The translations under genes were made by a program, and so were the position numbers. A model generated the notes under the pieces. That model had not been told where the DNA came from. It saw nothing but the letters and a program-made list of their open reading frames with translations, and did no database searches. A DNA stretch of 41,343 bases from CAZPBO01 sp964584815. GTDB lineage: Bacteria; Planctomycetota; SKW154. How positions within the stretch are numbered: position 1 is the first letter of the stretch; each line of letters begins with the position of its first letter. Below, piece after piece: positions 14,778 through 22,968 of this stretch. The stretch covers positions 1-41,343 of the forward strand of contig CAZPBO010000011.1 of assembly GCA_964584815.1 (NCBI GenBank), written 5' to 3'.

Positions 14778-16001
14778 ATGGACAAGGTCGTCCTCGCCTA
14801 TTCTGGCGGGCTGGAGACATCGGTCTGTATTCACTGGTTGCGCTACCGAAAAGGTCTGGATGTGCGCACATTTTCGGCTGACTTGGGGCAGCCACTTTCG
14901 GCGGAGGAGTTGTCGCGGCAGGCTCTTGACCTCGGCGCACACGGCGTCTTCATCCGTGACCTGCGCCAACGCTTCGCAGAAGACTTCATCCTCCCCGCCC
15001 TGATGGCAAACGCCGAAACCGAAACGGGAATTCCGTTAAGCGTCGCCTTGAGCCGTCCGCTGATAACGGAGGAGTTGATACTGATAGCGCGCAGCGAGAA
15101 CTGCCGTTACATCGCCCACGGTGGAAGCGCCAAGTCCAACGACCAGATACGGTTTCAGATGACAGCGGCGGCATTGGCACCTGACCTCCGCGTCCTCGCA
15201 CCTCTCAGAGAGCCGGAATTGGCTTCCAGAAAATCGCTTATCAACTACGCCCAGCGCCATTCATTGCCCATAACCCCCACTCCCAAGACCACCTATGATG
15301 AGGACCAGAACATCTGGGGTAGGTTGATAACAGGTGAGGCGGTGGAGAACCTGGCGGTGGAAGCCCCTGAAGAGTTGTTCAGTATGACCCGAAATCCTGC
15401 CGCCGCACCATCTGAAGGGGAAGAGGTGGTTTTGGGCTTTGATGGAGGGGTTCCCGTGACGCTCAACGGCAAGAAAATGCCTTTTGTGGAGTTGATAGAG
15501 GAGTTGAACGAGGTGGCGGGGAGGAACGGTGTGGGACGGGTGGATGGGTTGGACACCAAGATTGTGGGGATAAAGGCGCGCTACATTGCCGAAGCACCCG
15601 CTGCAAAAGCGCTCCTCTTTGCTCATAGAAGGCTTGAGTGCGCCGTTCTGCCCGCGGAACTGGTGCGCGTGAAACGGCATATTGAGCGGCTTTATACGGA
15701 GGTGGTGCACAGGGGATTGTGGTTTTCGCGTCTGCGACGGGCTCTTCAGGCTTTCATAGACGAGACGCAACCTCCCGTGACGGGGAAGGTGCGTCTGCGT
15801 CTGCGCCAGGGACTTGTGGAGCCGTGCGGGGTGGAGAGCGACTACACCCTCTATGATGCGGACCTTGCGACCCACAGCGAGCGCGATGCGTTTGACCGTT
15901 CCGCCGCCGCGGGGTTCGTTGATGTCCTCGCCCTTGAGCATCGCCTGGAAGGGATGAGAGAGAGGCTGCTTCAGGCACGCATAGTGAGGAGGCGCTCATA
16001 G
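14778..16001 (+). CDS. Argininosuccinate synthase-fold ligase with altered citrulline pocket
   Basis: 407 residues; ATG 14778 has AAGGAG 8 nt upstream. It aligns without gaps in the key regions to ArgG. The ATP loop is AYSGGLETSV (ArgG: SGGLDTS), and the ATP/aspartate site GGSAKSNDQIRFQ keeps Asn121, Asp122 and Arg125. The residues that hold citrulline in ArgG are mostly changed: Tyr87 to Ile85, Ser92 to Ala90, Ser180 to Asp174, Ser189 to Leu183, Glu270 to Asp259 and Tyr282 to Ala271 (human numbering first). Family membership is clear, but canonical argininosuccinate synthesis is doubtful; it may ligate aspartate to another ureido-like or carboxyl acceptor. It is last in the operon, after pdxA, and its 3' end overlaps a convergent gene by 31 bp. 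A very diverged true ArgG remains possible. Confidence 0.85.
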   Translation: MDKVVLAYSGGLETSVCIHWLRYRKGLDVRTFSADLGQPLSAEELSRQALDLGAHGVFIRDLRQRFAEDFILPALMANAETETGIPLSVALSRPLITEELILIARSENCRYIAHGGSAKSNDQIRFQMTAAALAPDLRVLAPLREPELASRKSLINYAQRHSLPITPTPKTTYDEDQNIWGRLITGEAVENLAVEAPEELFSMTRNPAAAPSEGEEVVLGFDGGVPVTLNGKKMPFVELIEELNEVAGRNGVGRVDGLDTKIVGIKARYIAEAPAAKALLFAHRRLECAVLPAELVRVKRHIERLYTEVVHRGLWFSRLRRALQAFIDETQPPVTGKVRLRLRQGLVEPCGVESDYTLYDADLATHSERDAFDRSAAAGFVDVLALEHRLEGMRERLLQARIVRRRS

Positions 16002-17101
16002 AAGAGAAGAACCCGCCGTGCATATTCTCCCAACTGAAACCGCGTTTTAGCAAACCTTCGTGCGCCCTCGCTAAGACGCTTCCGCAGACCCTCGTCCTGC
16101 CCCAGCCTCACCATCGCCTCCGCCACCTCCTCAACAGTCAGCCCTGTCACGACTCCGCCGTCCTCCACCAACTCCGGCAGCATCCCCACCTTACCTGCCA
16201 CCACAGGCTTGCCCATAGCGAGCAACTCCCGCAGCGCTTTGGCGGTTTCGTCTGAACCAGGAGCAAGATAGACGGCAAAATCACAGGCGGCAAGCGCGCG
16301 GGGATAGTTGTCCCCATCAAAGTAGCCCGCCACACAGACCGCACCTTCAAGCCCAAGCCGTTTAAGCGGCTCATCAACGAGGGAGACCTTCTTTGTGCCG
16401 CGTCCGATGATGAGCCCTTTAAGTTTGGGGACTTTTTTGCGTGCGGCGGATAGCGCCTCAAGGAAGAGCACAACACGCCTGCGCCGCTGCAGCCGCCCCA
16501 CAAGCGCCACCACCACATCACCTTCCCCAAAACCGAACCGCGTCCTGAACCCGCCGTCATCTTGCGCCCTGAAGCGCTGCAGGTTGACAGGCGGTGGAAG
16601 AAGAAGCACGCGATGAGAAGGCAGCGCCCATATGTGGCGGGCAAGGCGCATATGGTAGCGGCTGTGCACGATAACAGCGTCGGTCAGGTTTCCCGTCAGA
16701 ACCTTGGCACGAACACGCATAAAAAGCCGCCCCAGCGAGTGAACAGAGCGCACAACAATCCCGCTTTCCGCCTGCTGCCTTGCCCAAACACCCACCACAT
16801 GGTCACCGAGCAGATGGCAGTGGAGCACATCAATGCGCTCTTCGCGGATGAATTCCGCCAATTTTGGTGCGTCGCGGATGCTGGAGACCACATCAAAATG
16901 CTTGCGGAGGATGAAATCGGTGACGGGAGAGATGGAGAGTTGACGCGCTCGTTCAAGCAAGGTCGGCTCGCCTCTGCCGCGAACACGCCCGCACGCAAAC
17001 AGAACATCTACTCCCAACCGTCGCAGCGCCAGAATCTCCTCCAGCACCGTCTCGGCAGGTCCCGTCAATCGGTGGTCGCTGTAGAGGTGGAGGACTCGCA
17101 A
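15971..17101 (-). CDS. GT4-type glycosyltransferase
   Basis: 376 residues from TTG 17101, which has AAGGAG six nt upstream and gives the typical N-terminus MRVLHLYSDHRLTGPAE. An ATG at 17143 is open in frame but extends into the upstream gene and lacks a ribosome site. The two Rossmann halves of a GT-B enzyme are seen: IDVLHCHLLGDHVVG and AVIVHSRYHM in the first, and VVVALVGRLQRRRRVVLF, KGLIIGRG, VAGYFDGDN and the donor-site region LAPGSDETAKALRELLAMGKPVV in the second; the usual EGFG/E-x7-E is modified to DETAKALRE. No signal peptide, so cytoplasmic. It overlaps the upstream kinase-like gene by 37 bp and likely works with it on a surface glycolipid or polysaccharide. Its 3' end overlaps the ArgG-like gene tail to tail. 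Confidence 0.88.
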   Translation of the reverse strand: MRVLHLYSDHRLTGPAETVLEEILALRRLGVDVLFACGRVRGRGEPTLLERARQLSISPVTDFILRKHFDVVSSIRDAPKLAEFIREERIDVLHCHLLGDHVVGVWARQQAESGIVVRSVHSLGRLFMRVRAKVLTGNLTDAVIVHSRYHMRLARHIWALPSHRVLLLPPPVNLQRFRAQDDGGFRTRFGFGEGDVVVALVGRLQRRRRVVLFLEALSAARKKVPKLKGLIIGRGTKKVSLVDEPLKRLGLEGAVCVAGYFDGDNYPRALAACDFAVYLAPGSDETAKALRELLAMGKPVVAGKVGMLPELVEDGGVVTGLTVEEVAEAMVRLGQDEGLRKRLSEGARRFAKTRFQLGEYARRVLLFYERLLTMRA

Positions 17102-18540
17102 GAGGAACTCCTTATAGGATGGTGCGCCACCTGCTCCGCCCACTTAAGACGCCTCCGCTCCGCCAGCGCCACAGCCTGCGTCAAAATCCCTCTCCGCCGC
17201 TCCCAGAAATCCGTCCCACGCAGAACGCCAAGCGCAACCCGCAACCGACTCCTCGGAGGAAGACAACGCGGAAGTGATGACTCAATCTGGCTCAACATAC
17301 GCGCAACCCGCCAATCCGTCAACCCCCTCCTGCGCACCGACTCCGTATCGCCAATAACAACCCCACCATTCATAATCAGCAGGTTCTGTGATTTTAAGTC
17401 TCCGTGCCAGACTCCTGCGAGAAGCAGTTTGCGCACAGATAATGCCGCCTTCTCCCCCATGGTTAATGCGTCATCAAGGCGGCGCTCAAAAACGCAGCGC
17501 CACAGGAACTGCTGCAGGTTGCATTCCGCCCGCTCCATAAAGAGCCGCTCTTCGGAGCGGAGGAATCCCAAACGCCGCGCATAGGCGATATGCCCCACCA
17601 CAGGCACCCCCAGAAGTTGCAACCTGTGCGCCGCCTTCCACGCCCTTAACAGCCGCCCCAGCCCCAAAAGCAGACGCAACGCACCCCACAGACCACGATA
17701 AATGCGTCTTTTGCAGAAGGCGCCTTCGGGATGTGTGGTGGCACCTATGTAGTGGTCAATGAGGTCTGCGCGGTCGCGACGGCAGAGAATCCGCCAGCCC
17801 GCCGTTTTTACGCGCGCAAATCGCGTTGACTCCTTCACGCACCGCTTAGAGCGGGAGCGTAACCGCCGTCGTCCATACCGCCGCGCCCGCTTCATCGTCG
17901 CTTCTATGTGCGCTTTGTCATCCCCCCAGTATGCGCTGACCAACACCCGTGCCGCCTCCTCACCCACAACACTCCACACCCCCCACGCCAGTTGCGCCAA
18001 ATCCCTCACCATCTCCTGAAGAGCAAGCGACTTTTTCATTCGGCACTTGACGGTGTCAAGCAAACAAAAGGCGCCGTTGCGGGAGAGGATGTTGCCGGGA
18101 TGGAGGTCGCCGTGGAAGATGCCGGCGGCGTGCATCTCGCGCACGAACTGGGCAAGGGAGCGCAAAAAGGATGCGCGTTCTGCGGGCGGTGTCTGCCGCA
18201 GCGCATCCCCCACATCTATGCCGTCTTCCGCCTCAACCACCAAAAAAGAGGTTCCTGTGTGGCGAAAGACGACATATCCTACAGGGGAGGCGCAGCGGAT
18301 GCCGCGGTTCTGCACCTCCAGAGAACGCTCAAACTCTCGCCGCGCCCGTGCACCCACAAACACCTGCTTCAGGCGCTCAAACAACCGACGAGGCTTGTGC
18401 GCCTTCACAAACAAATCCCCCGAACGCCATACACGCTTCCCCATCGCCTCCTTCACAAGAGGAAGCGAACCCCGTGCCGCCTCCTCCACCACGCGACGAA
18501 CCTCATCCTCTCTATCTTTGTCCCTCACTTTCACCTGCAT
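17065..18540 (-). CDS. Tandem Kdo/WaaP-type lipopolysaccharide kinase-like protein (two kinase domains)
   Basis: 491 residues. The first kinase domain (about 30-235) has LFVKAHK with candidate Lys46, IFHGDLHPGNIL at 142-152 as catalytic loop and LLDTV (Asp162) in place of DFG. The second (about 260-470) has VWHGDLKSQNLL at 378-388 and VIGDTE (Asp398). Both loops keep the HGDxxxxN pattern of the Kdo kinase (KdkA)/WaaP/InaA family, which phosphorylates lipid A-core sugars; those enzymes normally have one domain of 230-280 residues. ATG 18540 is preceded by GGAAGAG and a perfect -10 at 18580-18575. The following glycosyltransferase gene overlaps by 37 bp. No membrane segment is evident. Kinase fold is firm; sugar substrate is inferred from family and neighbour. 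Confidence 0.85.
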   Translation of the reverse strand: MQVKVRDKDREDEVRRVVEEAARGSLPLVKEAMGKRVWRSGDLFVKAHKPRRLFERLKQVFVGARARREFERSLEVQNRGIRCASPVGYVVFRHTGTSFLVVEAEDGIDVGDALRQTPPAERASFLRSLAQFVREMHAAGIFHGDLHPGNILSRNGAFCLLDTVKCRMKKSLALQEMVRDLAQLAWGVWSVVGEEAARVLVSAYWGDDKAHIEATMKRARRYGRRRLRSRSKRCVKESTRFARVKTAGWRILCRRDRADLIDHYIGATTHPEGAFCKRRIYRGLWGALRLLLGLGRLLRAWKAAHRLQLLGVPVVGHIAYARRLGFLRSEERLFMERAECNLQQFLWRCVFERRLDDALTMGEKAALSVRKLLLAGVWHGDLKSQNLLIMNGGVVIGDTESVRRRGLTDWRVARMLSQIESSLPRCLPPRSRLRVALGVLRGTDFWERRRGILTQAVALAERRRLKWAEQVAHHPIRSSSCESSTSTATTD

Positions 18541-18574
18541 CTATCTCTTCCACATAGCATCGCTTCCCTGTAAA

Positions 18575-18580
18575 ATTATA
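18575..18580 (-). promoter_or_regulatory. -10 element of the kinase-glycosyltransferase transcript
   Basis: Minus-strand TATAAT (18580-18575) with a weak CTGCAA-like -35 18 bp upstream; a start near 18568 leaves a 28-nt leader to ATG 18540. The same AT-rich spot reads TAAAAT (18571-18576) on the plus strand and may serve the divergent lipoprotein gene. Confidence 0.5.
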
Positions 18581-18606
18581 ACCGCAATTTGTGGAGGATT
18601 GCAGCG

Positions 18607-19221
18607 GTGCGTTATCTTCTTTTTGGTTTCCTTCTTTACATTACCTGCGGTTGCGCCTCCGTGGGCAACTATTTCCTTAACCGTTTAAGCGATTTCGGGG
18701 ACTGTTTCACTGCCGAGGCGGGTGTCGGTTACGGTCTGGATTTTCATATCCTTGCCACCAACTTGATTTCCACAGGTGTCGGCGCAAGTTACATTGCCAA
18801 GTCCGCAGGCGTCAGTCACGGCGTCCCTTACAGCGCCATATCCTACCATCTCGGTCTTCCTTTACTTCCTTTTATGAACTTCTTAAGCCGCGAGTGGCGC
18901 AAGGAGTGGTGGGTTACCGACACCGTTCATCGTGGACTGCCCCGTCCCACACAACGAGTTATCCGCACCCCACCTCCAGGGTATCTCGCCAAAAGCGTCC
19001 TCTTCGTCAATCTGATGTCTATTTCACCCCCCCAAGGTCCAGGCACCTCCCCTGTTATGCACGGCTACCCCAACTCCGATATGGCTATCTTTGACTTTGA
19101 GGTCTCCTTCACCGTAGGAGTTCTTTATCTACGGCTCGGTTTCAGCATAGGGGAGTTCGTGGACTTCCTTCTTGGATGGTTCGGTGTGGACATAGCAGGT
19201 GATGATAAGGTTCGGCGCTGA
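18607..19221 (+). CDS. Putative lipoprotein of unknown function
   Basis: 204 residues from GTG 18607, chosen because GGAGG lies 9 nt upstream; a TTG at 18589 would overlap that site. The N-terminus MRYLLFGFLLYITCGCASVG is a lipoprotein-like signal with Cys at 14 and 16. The segment NRLSDFGDCFTAEAGVGYGL and the C-terminal FSIGEFVDFLLGWFGVDIAG resemble a family of uncharacterised outer-membrane-associated lipoproteins in which glycine-rich strands alternate. I know no function. It is transcribed divergently from the kinase gene and its stop lies one base from the stop of the convergent toroid gene. Confidence 0.7.
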   Translation: MRYLLFGFLLYITCGCASVGNYFLNRLSDFGDCFTAEAGVGYGLDFHILATNLISTGVGASYIAKSAGVSHGVPYSAISYHLGLPLLPFMNFLSREWRKEWWVTDTVHRGLPRPTQRVIRTPPPGYLAKSVLFVNLMSISPPQGPGTSPVMHGYPNSDMAIFDFEVSFTVGVLYLRLGFSIGEFVDFLLGWFGVDIAGDDKVRR

Positions 19222-19222
19222 C

Positions 19223-20533
19223 TTATCTCTTTTTGCTCTTTTTCTTCGTTGCCGCGAGTATCAACGCACCTGTTGCCGTCGCATAAACTCGTCCCCCTAT
19301 CTTGCCCCACCTGTCATTGGGATCCCACGACCCCGCCTCGCACCCGCTCCTTTTCTGTTGCGCAACCACCGCCTTCCTTATCGCGTCCGCAACCTCACCT
19401 CTGTCATCTCCCATAAGACGCAGCGCTTCCACCACCAGCCACGCCGCCGCCATATCATCCACCTTCCTCCCCACCTTAAACGCACGCAAACGCGCAAGCG
19501 CTCTTTTCGGCACATCCTTCCCTGCAAGACGAAGGAGTATAACCCCTGAAGCCAAACACCCTGTCTCGCTGCTTGCCCAGGTCTTTGCGCTCTCTGAACC
19601 ACCGTAGGCGAAGGAGCCGTCCTTACGGACGCAGGTTTTGGCAAACCGCGCCGCATCTTCAAAAACCCCCTTCGGAAACTTCAGCCCTGCCGCCTCCGCC
19701 TCCTTCAACCCCATTACGCAGAGACAACTCACCACAATATTGGGACTTTCCCCGTCATATCCCCAAGCAGACGATGGAGTCTGCGCTTCAAGGAGGCAGC
19801 GTACAGCCCGCAGAGCAGGGCGTTTGAGCGCCTCATCGCCGCTTACCCGCAGCAGACGGCAGAGGAAAAGCGTGGCGAGAGCGTGGTTTAAGAACCAATC
19901 GCGCACATACCACAATCCCCCTTCCTTCAGTTTGCCCAACCACCCCCTTATGTCCTGCTGCTTAAGGAGCCAGGTTAGCGCCGCATCTACTGTCGCGGCA
20001 TATTTGCCCGTTTTGTGTGTTGAGCCTGAATTGAGAAAGGCAAGCGCCGCCAGCGCCGTTATCCCCACAGTGAGCCCCTCCCGAACGCGGGGTGGGTTGG
20101 AGCAGGCGGGGACACCGCAGCGCCGCATAAATCCCGCAGGGTCCCAGCGCCCCATCTCCCCTCCCAGATGTTTGGTGTCCTGATGGCGCGCTAACCACCC
20201 CAGCGCCAGACCCAATGGTCCCTCATCCTTCTTCTCCACCCTCCTCTGACGCCTGCGCACCACCACGACAAAAACGCCAGAATCCTTCTTCCCTTCCTTG
20301 TCCGCTACCTCAACGATGAAGACGAACCTGCCCGCGGCTTCGGGAATGCCTCTTATGTGTCCGCCGGCAAGCATAAGCCCCGGCGGCAACCCCTCACCAC
20401 GCCATTTGAGAGGCTTCTTGCCTCCACGCACCTCAATGTGTGCATCATAATGCTCACCAACCCACCCATCCGGCAGTTTCTGGGTCACTATCTGTGGCTG
20501 CGCAAACAGAAGCAGCAATGCGGCAACCACCAT
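19223..20533 (-). CDS. Exported Ig-like plus squalene-cyclase-fold (alpha/alpha toroid) repeat protein
   Basis: 436 residues from ATG 20533 (TAGGAG 8 nt upstream). The signal peptide MVVAALLLLFAQPQI is followed by a putative Ig (He_PIG-like) domain: QKLPDGWVGEHYDAHI, LPPGLMLAGGHIRGIPE and FIVEVADKEG. After a basic linker (RRRQRRVEKKDE) comes a toroid of helical hairpins with repeated W/L..Q motifs: LALGWLARHQD, AALTWLLKQQD and the Gly-Trp/Gly-Ser turns. The DxDD catalytic motif of squalene-hopene cyclases is absent, so it is not expected to cyclise terpenes. It follows the FN3-like gene by 11 bp and probably forms an operon with it. The C-terminus is Lys-rich. Function unknown. Confidence 0.8.
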   Translation of the reverse strand: MVVAALLLLFAQPQIVTQKLPDGWVGEHYDAHIEVRGGKKPLKWRGEGLPPGLMLAGGHIRGIPEAAGRFVFIVEVADKEGKKDSGVFVVVVRRRQRRVEKKDEGPLGLALGWLARHQDTKHLGGEMGRWDPAGFMRRCGVPACSNPPRVREGLTVGITALAALAFLNSGSTHKTGKYAATVDAALTWLLKQQDIRGWLGKLKEGGLWYVRDWFLNHALATLFLCRLLRVSGDEALKRPALRAVRCLLEAQTPSSAWGYDGESPNIVVSCLCVMGLKEAEAAGLKFPKGVFEDAARFAKTCVRKDGSFAYGGSESAKTWASSETGCLASGVILLRLAGKDVPKRALARLRAFKVGRKVDDMAAAWLVVEALRLMGDDRGEVADAIRKAVVAQQKRSGCEAGSWDPNDRWGKIGGRVYATATGALILAATKKKSKKR

Positions 20534-20544
20534 ATATTTTTCTC

Positions 20545-22314
20545 CTACCAAACAACAAGCGCATCAGTTTTGCCCGCCCCTGCTGTAGAGGCGTTCACCG
20601 CCTCAAGTGTTCCTGAAACCGACTGCGCCGTCGGACTTATGCTGCTTGTTGTGAAGGAGACGGACTTTGCAGATGTGGAGACCGCTGTAGAAGAGGCGGA
20701 TATGGTCTGCCAGGAGCCGTTGTAGTCGGATGTTGAGCCGACAAGTCGGTTGGCAGGGTCAAGAGCGACGGCGGAGGAGGAAGTGCCCCAGCAGGCGGCA
20801 TTAACGGAAGAGGCGGATTTGTTGCAGGAGAGTCGCAGCGCGGCAGGAGATGATGAAAGCGTCACGCCGCCACCCAGATATAGGGTTGAACCGGAAAGCC
20901 GTATCGCCCCGAAAACGCCGCTTGTCATCCCACTTATGGAGAAGACTTTCATATACTCGCAGGCGGAGGTGGTGAGTTTTGCGATGAAGGGTTTGGTGGG
21001 AGGCGGTGTGCCGTTTGGGTTTTGCAGCCAGTTCATAAGTGCCTGAATGTCGGATGTGTAGGCGCCTGCGAGGAAGAATGAGGCGCCGTCAGTGGTGACA
21101 GAAGACGCGAAAGCCGCAGCGCCTCCCAACTCGTATGTCTGCCCAGAAACGGAGCCGTTATTTGTGTTGAAGCGGATAAGCATCAGCACAGGGGTGATGT
21201 CCAAAGTCTGTAGGTCAATCAGGATGGTAGAGCCGCAGATGGCAAGCGTGGAGCCGCCTATGCTGGCGCCTCCTGCGGCGTCCAGCGTCGGAACGGTGCC
21301 AAAAAGGATTGAGCCGGCTATCTGATAACCTGCCAGCACGCTGCCATCCGCCGCATCCACCTTCAGAACAAATATATCACTCTGCGGATACTGCCCAGCA
21401 ATCTTGCCCGCAACTCCACTGCCGACAACCCACAACGCTGAACCGTCCCACACCAAACCCGCTACACCCTCATTGTCACCCAGAACATTCAGACTCTCCT
21501 CCCATAAAACCGTCTGGCTTGTTGTGTCAAAGGCAAGCAGCAGAATATCTATTGTGTTCGCTGAAGGGTCGGTTATGGTGCCCGCAACAAAAATTTTGCT
21601 GCTTTGAAAGAGCGCTTTTGTTGCGGCAACCTTATAGCCGCTCAAACTCCAGACCCACGAACCCTGCAACTCCCAGTTGCTGTCCAGTTTGGCGAAGAAG
21701 ACCGCCCCGTCGCTTTTGTTAAAACTGTTTGTTGTTCCCACAAGCCAGAATTCGCCTGAATCCTCAAAAAGCGCAACGGCGGACTCGTCTCCTCCACCGC
21801 CCCAGAGAAGATACTCCCGCGGGGTCTTCACATCGCAGACATTTGACCAGCCCGAATCGCCCGCCTTATTAAACGCTTTCACGCGGTAATAATACTGTGT
21901 GGCGTGGTTTACGCTGTCGTCGGTGTATGTGACGGTTGAGCCGGTTCCGCCGTTCGGCGCGACTGTAAACTCAACAGGGTTGGGGAAAGCGGAATCAGTG
22001 TCACGCTGCAGGATAAAGCCGTCCTCATCGTTTGAGTTGTCAAGCCAGGATAAGGTAACGGAGCGGGGCTGAACGACGAGAGCCTTAAGGTCTGATGGCG
22101 CGTTGGGGGTCTGTGTGTAGCCTTGAGGGGTGTAGACGGTGATGGAGATGTTTGCGGTGGCGGAGCGCGGTGGGTTGGCGCCGTCTGTGACAGAAACCGT
22201 GAAGGTGCAGACCCCTGTTGTTGTGGGACCTGTGGCGGATGAGACAAGACCGTCGTTGGAGAGTGTAAAGCCGAACTGCGCCAGATTGTTGCCCACCTCG
22301 CTGAATGCGTAGGG
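20545..22314 (-). CDS. Surface protein with Ig-like and fibronectin type III domains, N-terminus lost in gap
   Basis: About 589 residues are readable; the N-terminus, including any signal peptide, runs into the 100-N gap. The readable part starts within a He_PIG/cadherin-like domain (FTVSVTDGANPPRSATANIS), continues with an FN3 domain (APSDLKALVVQPRSVTLSWL ... YYYRVKAFNKAGDSGWS) and then a long region of four to six beta blades with phrases such as FWLVGTTNSFNKSDG, IFVAGTITD and LWVVGSGVAG that looks like a beta-propeller of the SBBP type. These resemble planctomycete and Bacteroidetes surface proteins. The C-terminal 70 residues are Ser/Thr/Ala-rich. The next gene is 11 bp downstream. Confidence 0.78.
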   Translation of the reverse strand, partial: PYAFSEVGNNLAQFGFTLSNDGLVSSATGPTTTGVCTFTVSVTDGANPPRSATANISITVYTPQGYTQTPNAPSDLKALVVQPRSVTLSWLDNSNDEDGFILQRDTDSAFPNPVEFTVAPNGGTGSTVTYTDDSVNHATQYYYRVKAFNKAGDSGWSNVCDVKTPREYLLWGGGGDESAVALFEDSGEFWLVGTTNSFNKSDGAVFFAKLDSNWELQGSWVWSLSGYKVAATKALFQSSKIFVAGTITDPSANTIDILLLAFDTTSQTVLWEESLNVLGDNEGVAGLVWDGSALWVVGSGVAGKIAGQYPQSDIFVLKVDAADGSVLAGYQIAGSILFGTVPTLDAAGGASIGGSTLAICGSTILIDLQTLDITPVLMLIRFNTNNGSVSGQTYELGGAAAFASSVTTDGASFFLAGAYTSDIQALMNWLQNPNGTPPPTKPFIAKLTTSACEYMKVFSISGMTSGVFGAIRLSGSTLYLGGGVTLSSSPAALRLSCNKSASSVNAACWGTSSSAVALDPANRLVGSTSDYNGSWQTISASSTAVSTSAKSVSFTTSSISPTAQSVSGTLEAVNASTAGAGKTDALVVW

Positions 22315-22414
22315 NNNNNNNNNNNNNNNNNNNNNNNNNNNNNNNNNNNNNNNNNNNNNNNNNNNNNNNNNNNNNNNNNNNNNNNNNNNNNNNNNNNNNN
22401 NNNNNNNNNNNNNN
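22315..22414. other. Assembly gap (100 N)
   Basis: Exactly 100 undetermined bases, the conventional scaffold placeholder, so true length and content are unknown. It removes the 5' end of the FN3-like gene and possibly the start of the HU promoter region. Confidence 0.99.
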
Positions 22415-22420
22415 TGAAGT

Positions 22421-22440
22421 GACACCAATATATAGGTGTC
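22421..22440. promoter_or_regulatory. Operator-like palindrome upstream of the HU gene
   Basis: GACACC-AATATATA-GGTGTC is a 20-bp palindrome with 9 of 10 symmetric pairs. Its AT-rich centre could double as a -10 element for the HU gene 70 bp downstream. It directly follows the gap, so any -35 may be missing. Confidence 0.4.
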
Positions 22441-22510
22441 GGGATTGGTAAAGAACTGGAATAAGTTGTGGCGCGGGATGCGCCGAGGGTTCTTTGGAGG
22501 AGGTGGAGTC

Positions 22511-22783
22511 GTGACAAGGCGTGAGTTGGTTGCTTATGTGAAGGATGCGTTGGGTTGCTCACGGGACACCGCTTTGAAGGCGGTGAACACTGTCTTTGAC
22601 GGAGTGGTGAAGGGGCTGAAGAAGGACAAGAAGGTGCAACTTTTGGGTTTCGGCACCTTCACGGTTCACCATCGCAAGGCGCGCAAGGGACGCAACCCCC
22701 GCACAGGGCAGGAGATTAGGATTAAAGCCACAAAGACAGTCACCTTCCGTCCGAGCAAAGTTTTGCGCGGCTCTTTGAAGTAG
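22511..22783 (+). CDS. hup: HU-family DNA-binding protein
   Basis: 90 residues from GTG 22511, which follows GGAGGAGG/GGAG. It is the usual size for HU/IHF, a histone-like dimer that bends DNA. The start TRRELVAYVKDA, the hallmark arm motif GFGTFTVHHRKARKGRNP and TGQEIRIKA...VTFRPSK are diagnostic. The gene stands alone, with a palindrome upstream and a strong intrinsic terminator 27 bp downstream, and precedes dnaA. No feature separates HU from IHF with certainty, but the single alkaline form fits HU. Confidence 0.95.
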   Translation: MTRRELVAYVKDALGCSRDTALKAVNTVFDGVVKGLKKDKKVQLLGFGTFTVHHRKARKGRNPRTGQEIRIKATKTVTFRPSKVLRGSLK

Positions 22784-22806
22784 CCCTGTTCGGGAAAGAC
22801 CTTGTT

Positions 22807-22850
22807 AACGGCGCGGTCTTGGGGTCTGACAGACCGCGCCGTTTCGTTTC
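22807..22850 (+). terminator. Intrinsic terminator of the HU gene
   Basis: A perfect 13-bp stem, AACGGCGCGGTCT (22807-22819) with AGACCGCGCCGTT (22831-22843), 11-nt loop, followed by a T-rich run GTTTCGTTTC. Confidence 0.9.
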
Positions 22851-22968
22851 CCCCTCAAACCCTCCTTTGCGGCGCATTTTACCACCGTGCCAGAAAATTG
22901 TTTCTGCGCCTAAGGTCAGTTGCCGCCGCATCTTATGTGTGCCAAACAGTGTTATCAACCTTTCCTAT

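Noticed and set aside
16562..17584. Long open frame on the plus strand across the glycosyltransferase and kinase genes
   Set aside because: It is antisense to two clearly conserved proteins, has no domain-like content and no ribosome site; it results from codon usage of the opposite strand.
22951..22962. DnaA-box-like TTATCAACC upstream of dnaA
   Set aside because: Only 7 of 9 bases match TTATNCACA, it is single, and this DnaA has a changed box-binding motif, so an origin claim is not supported.
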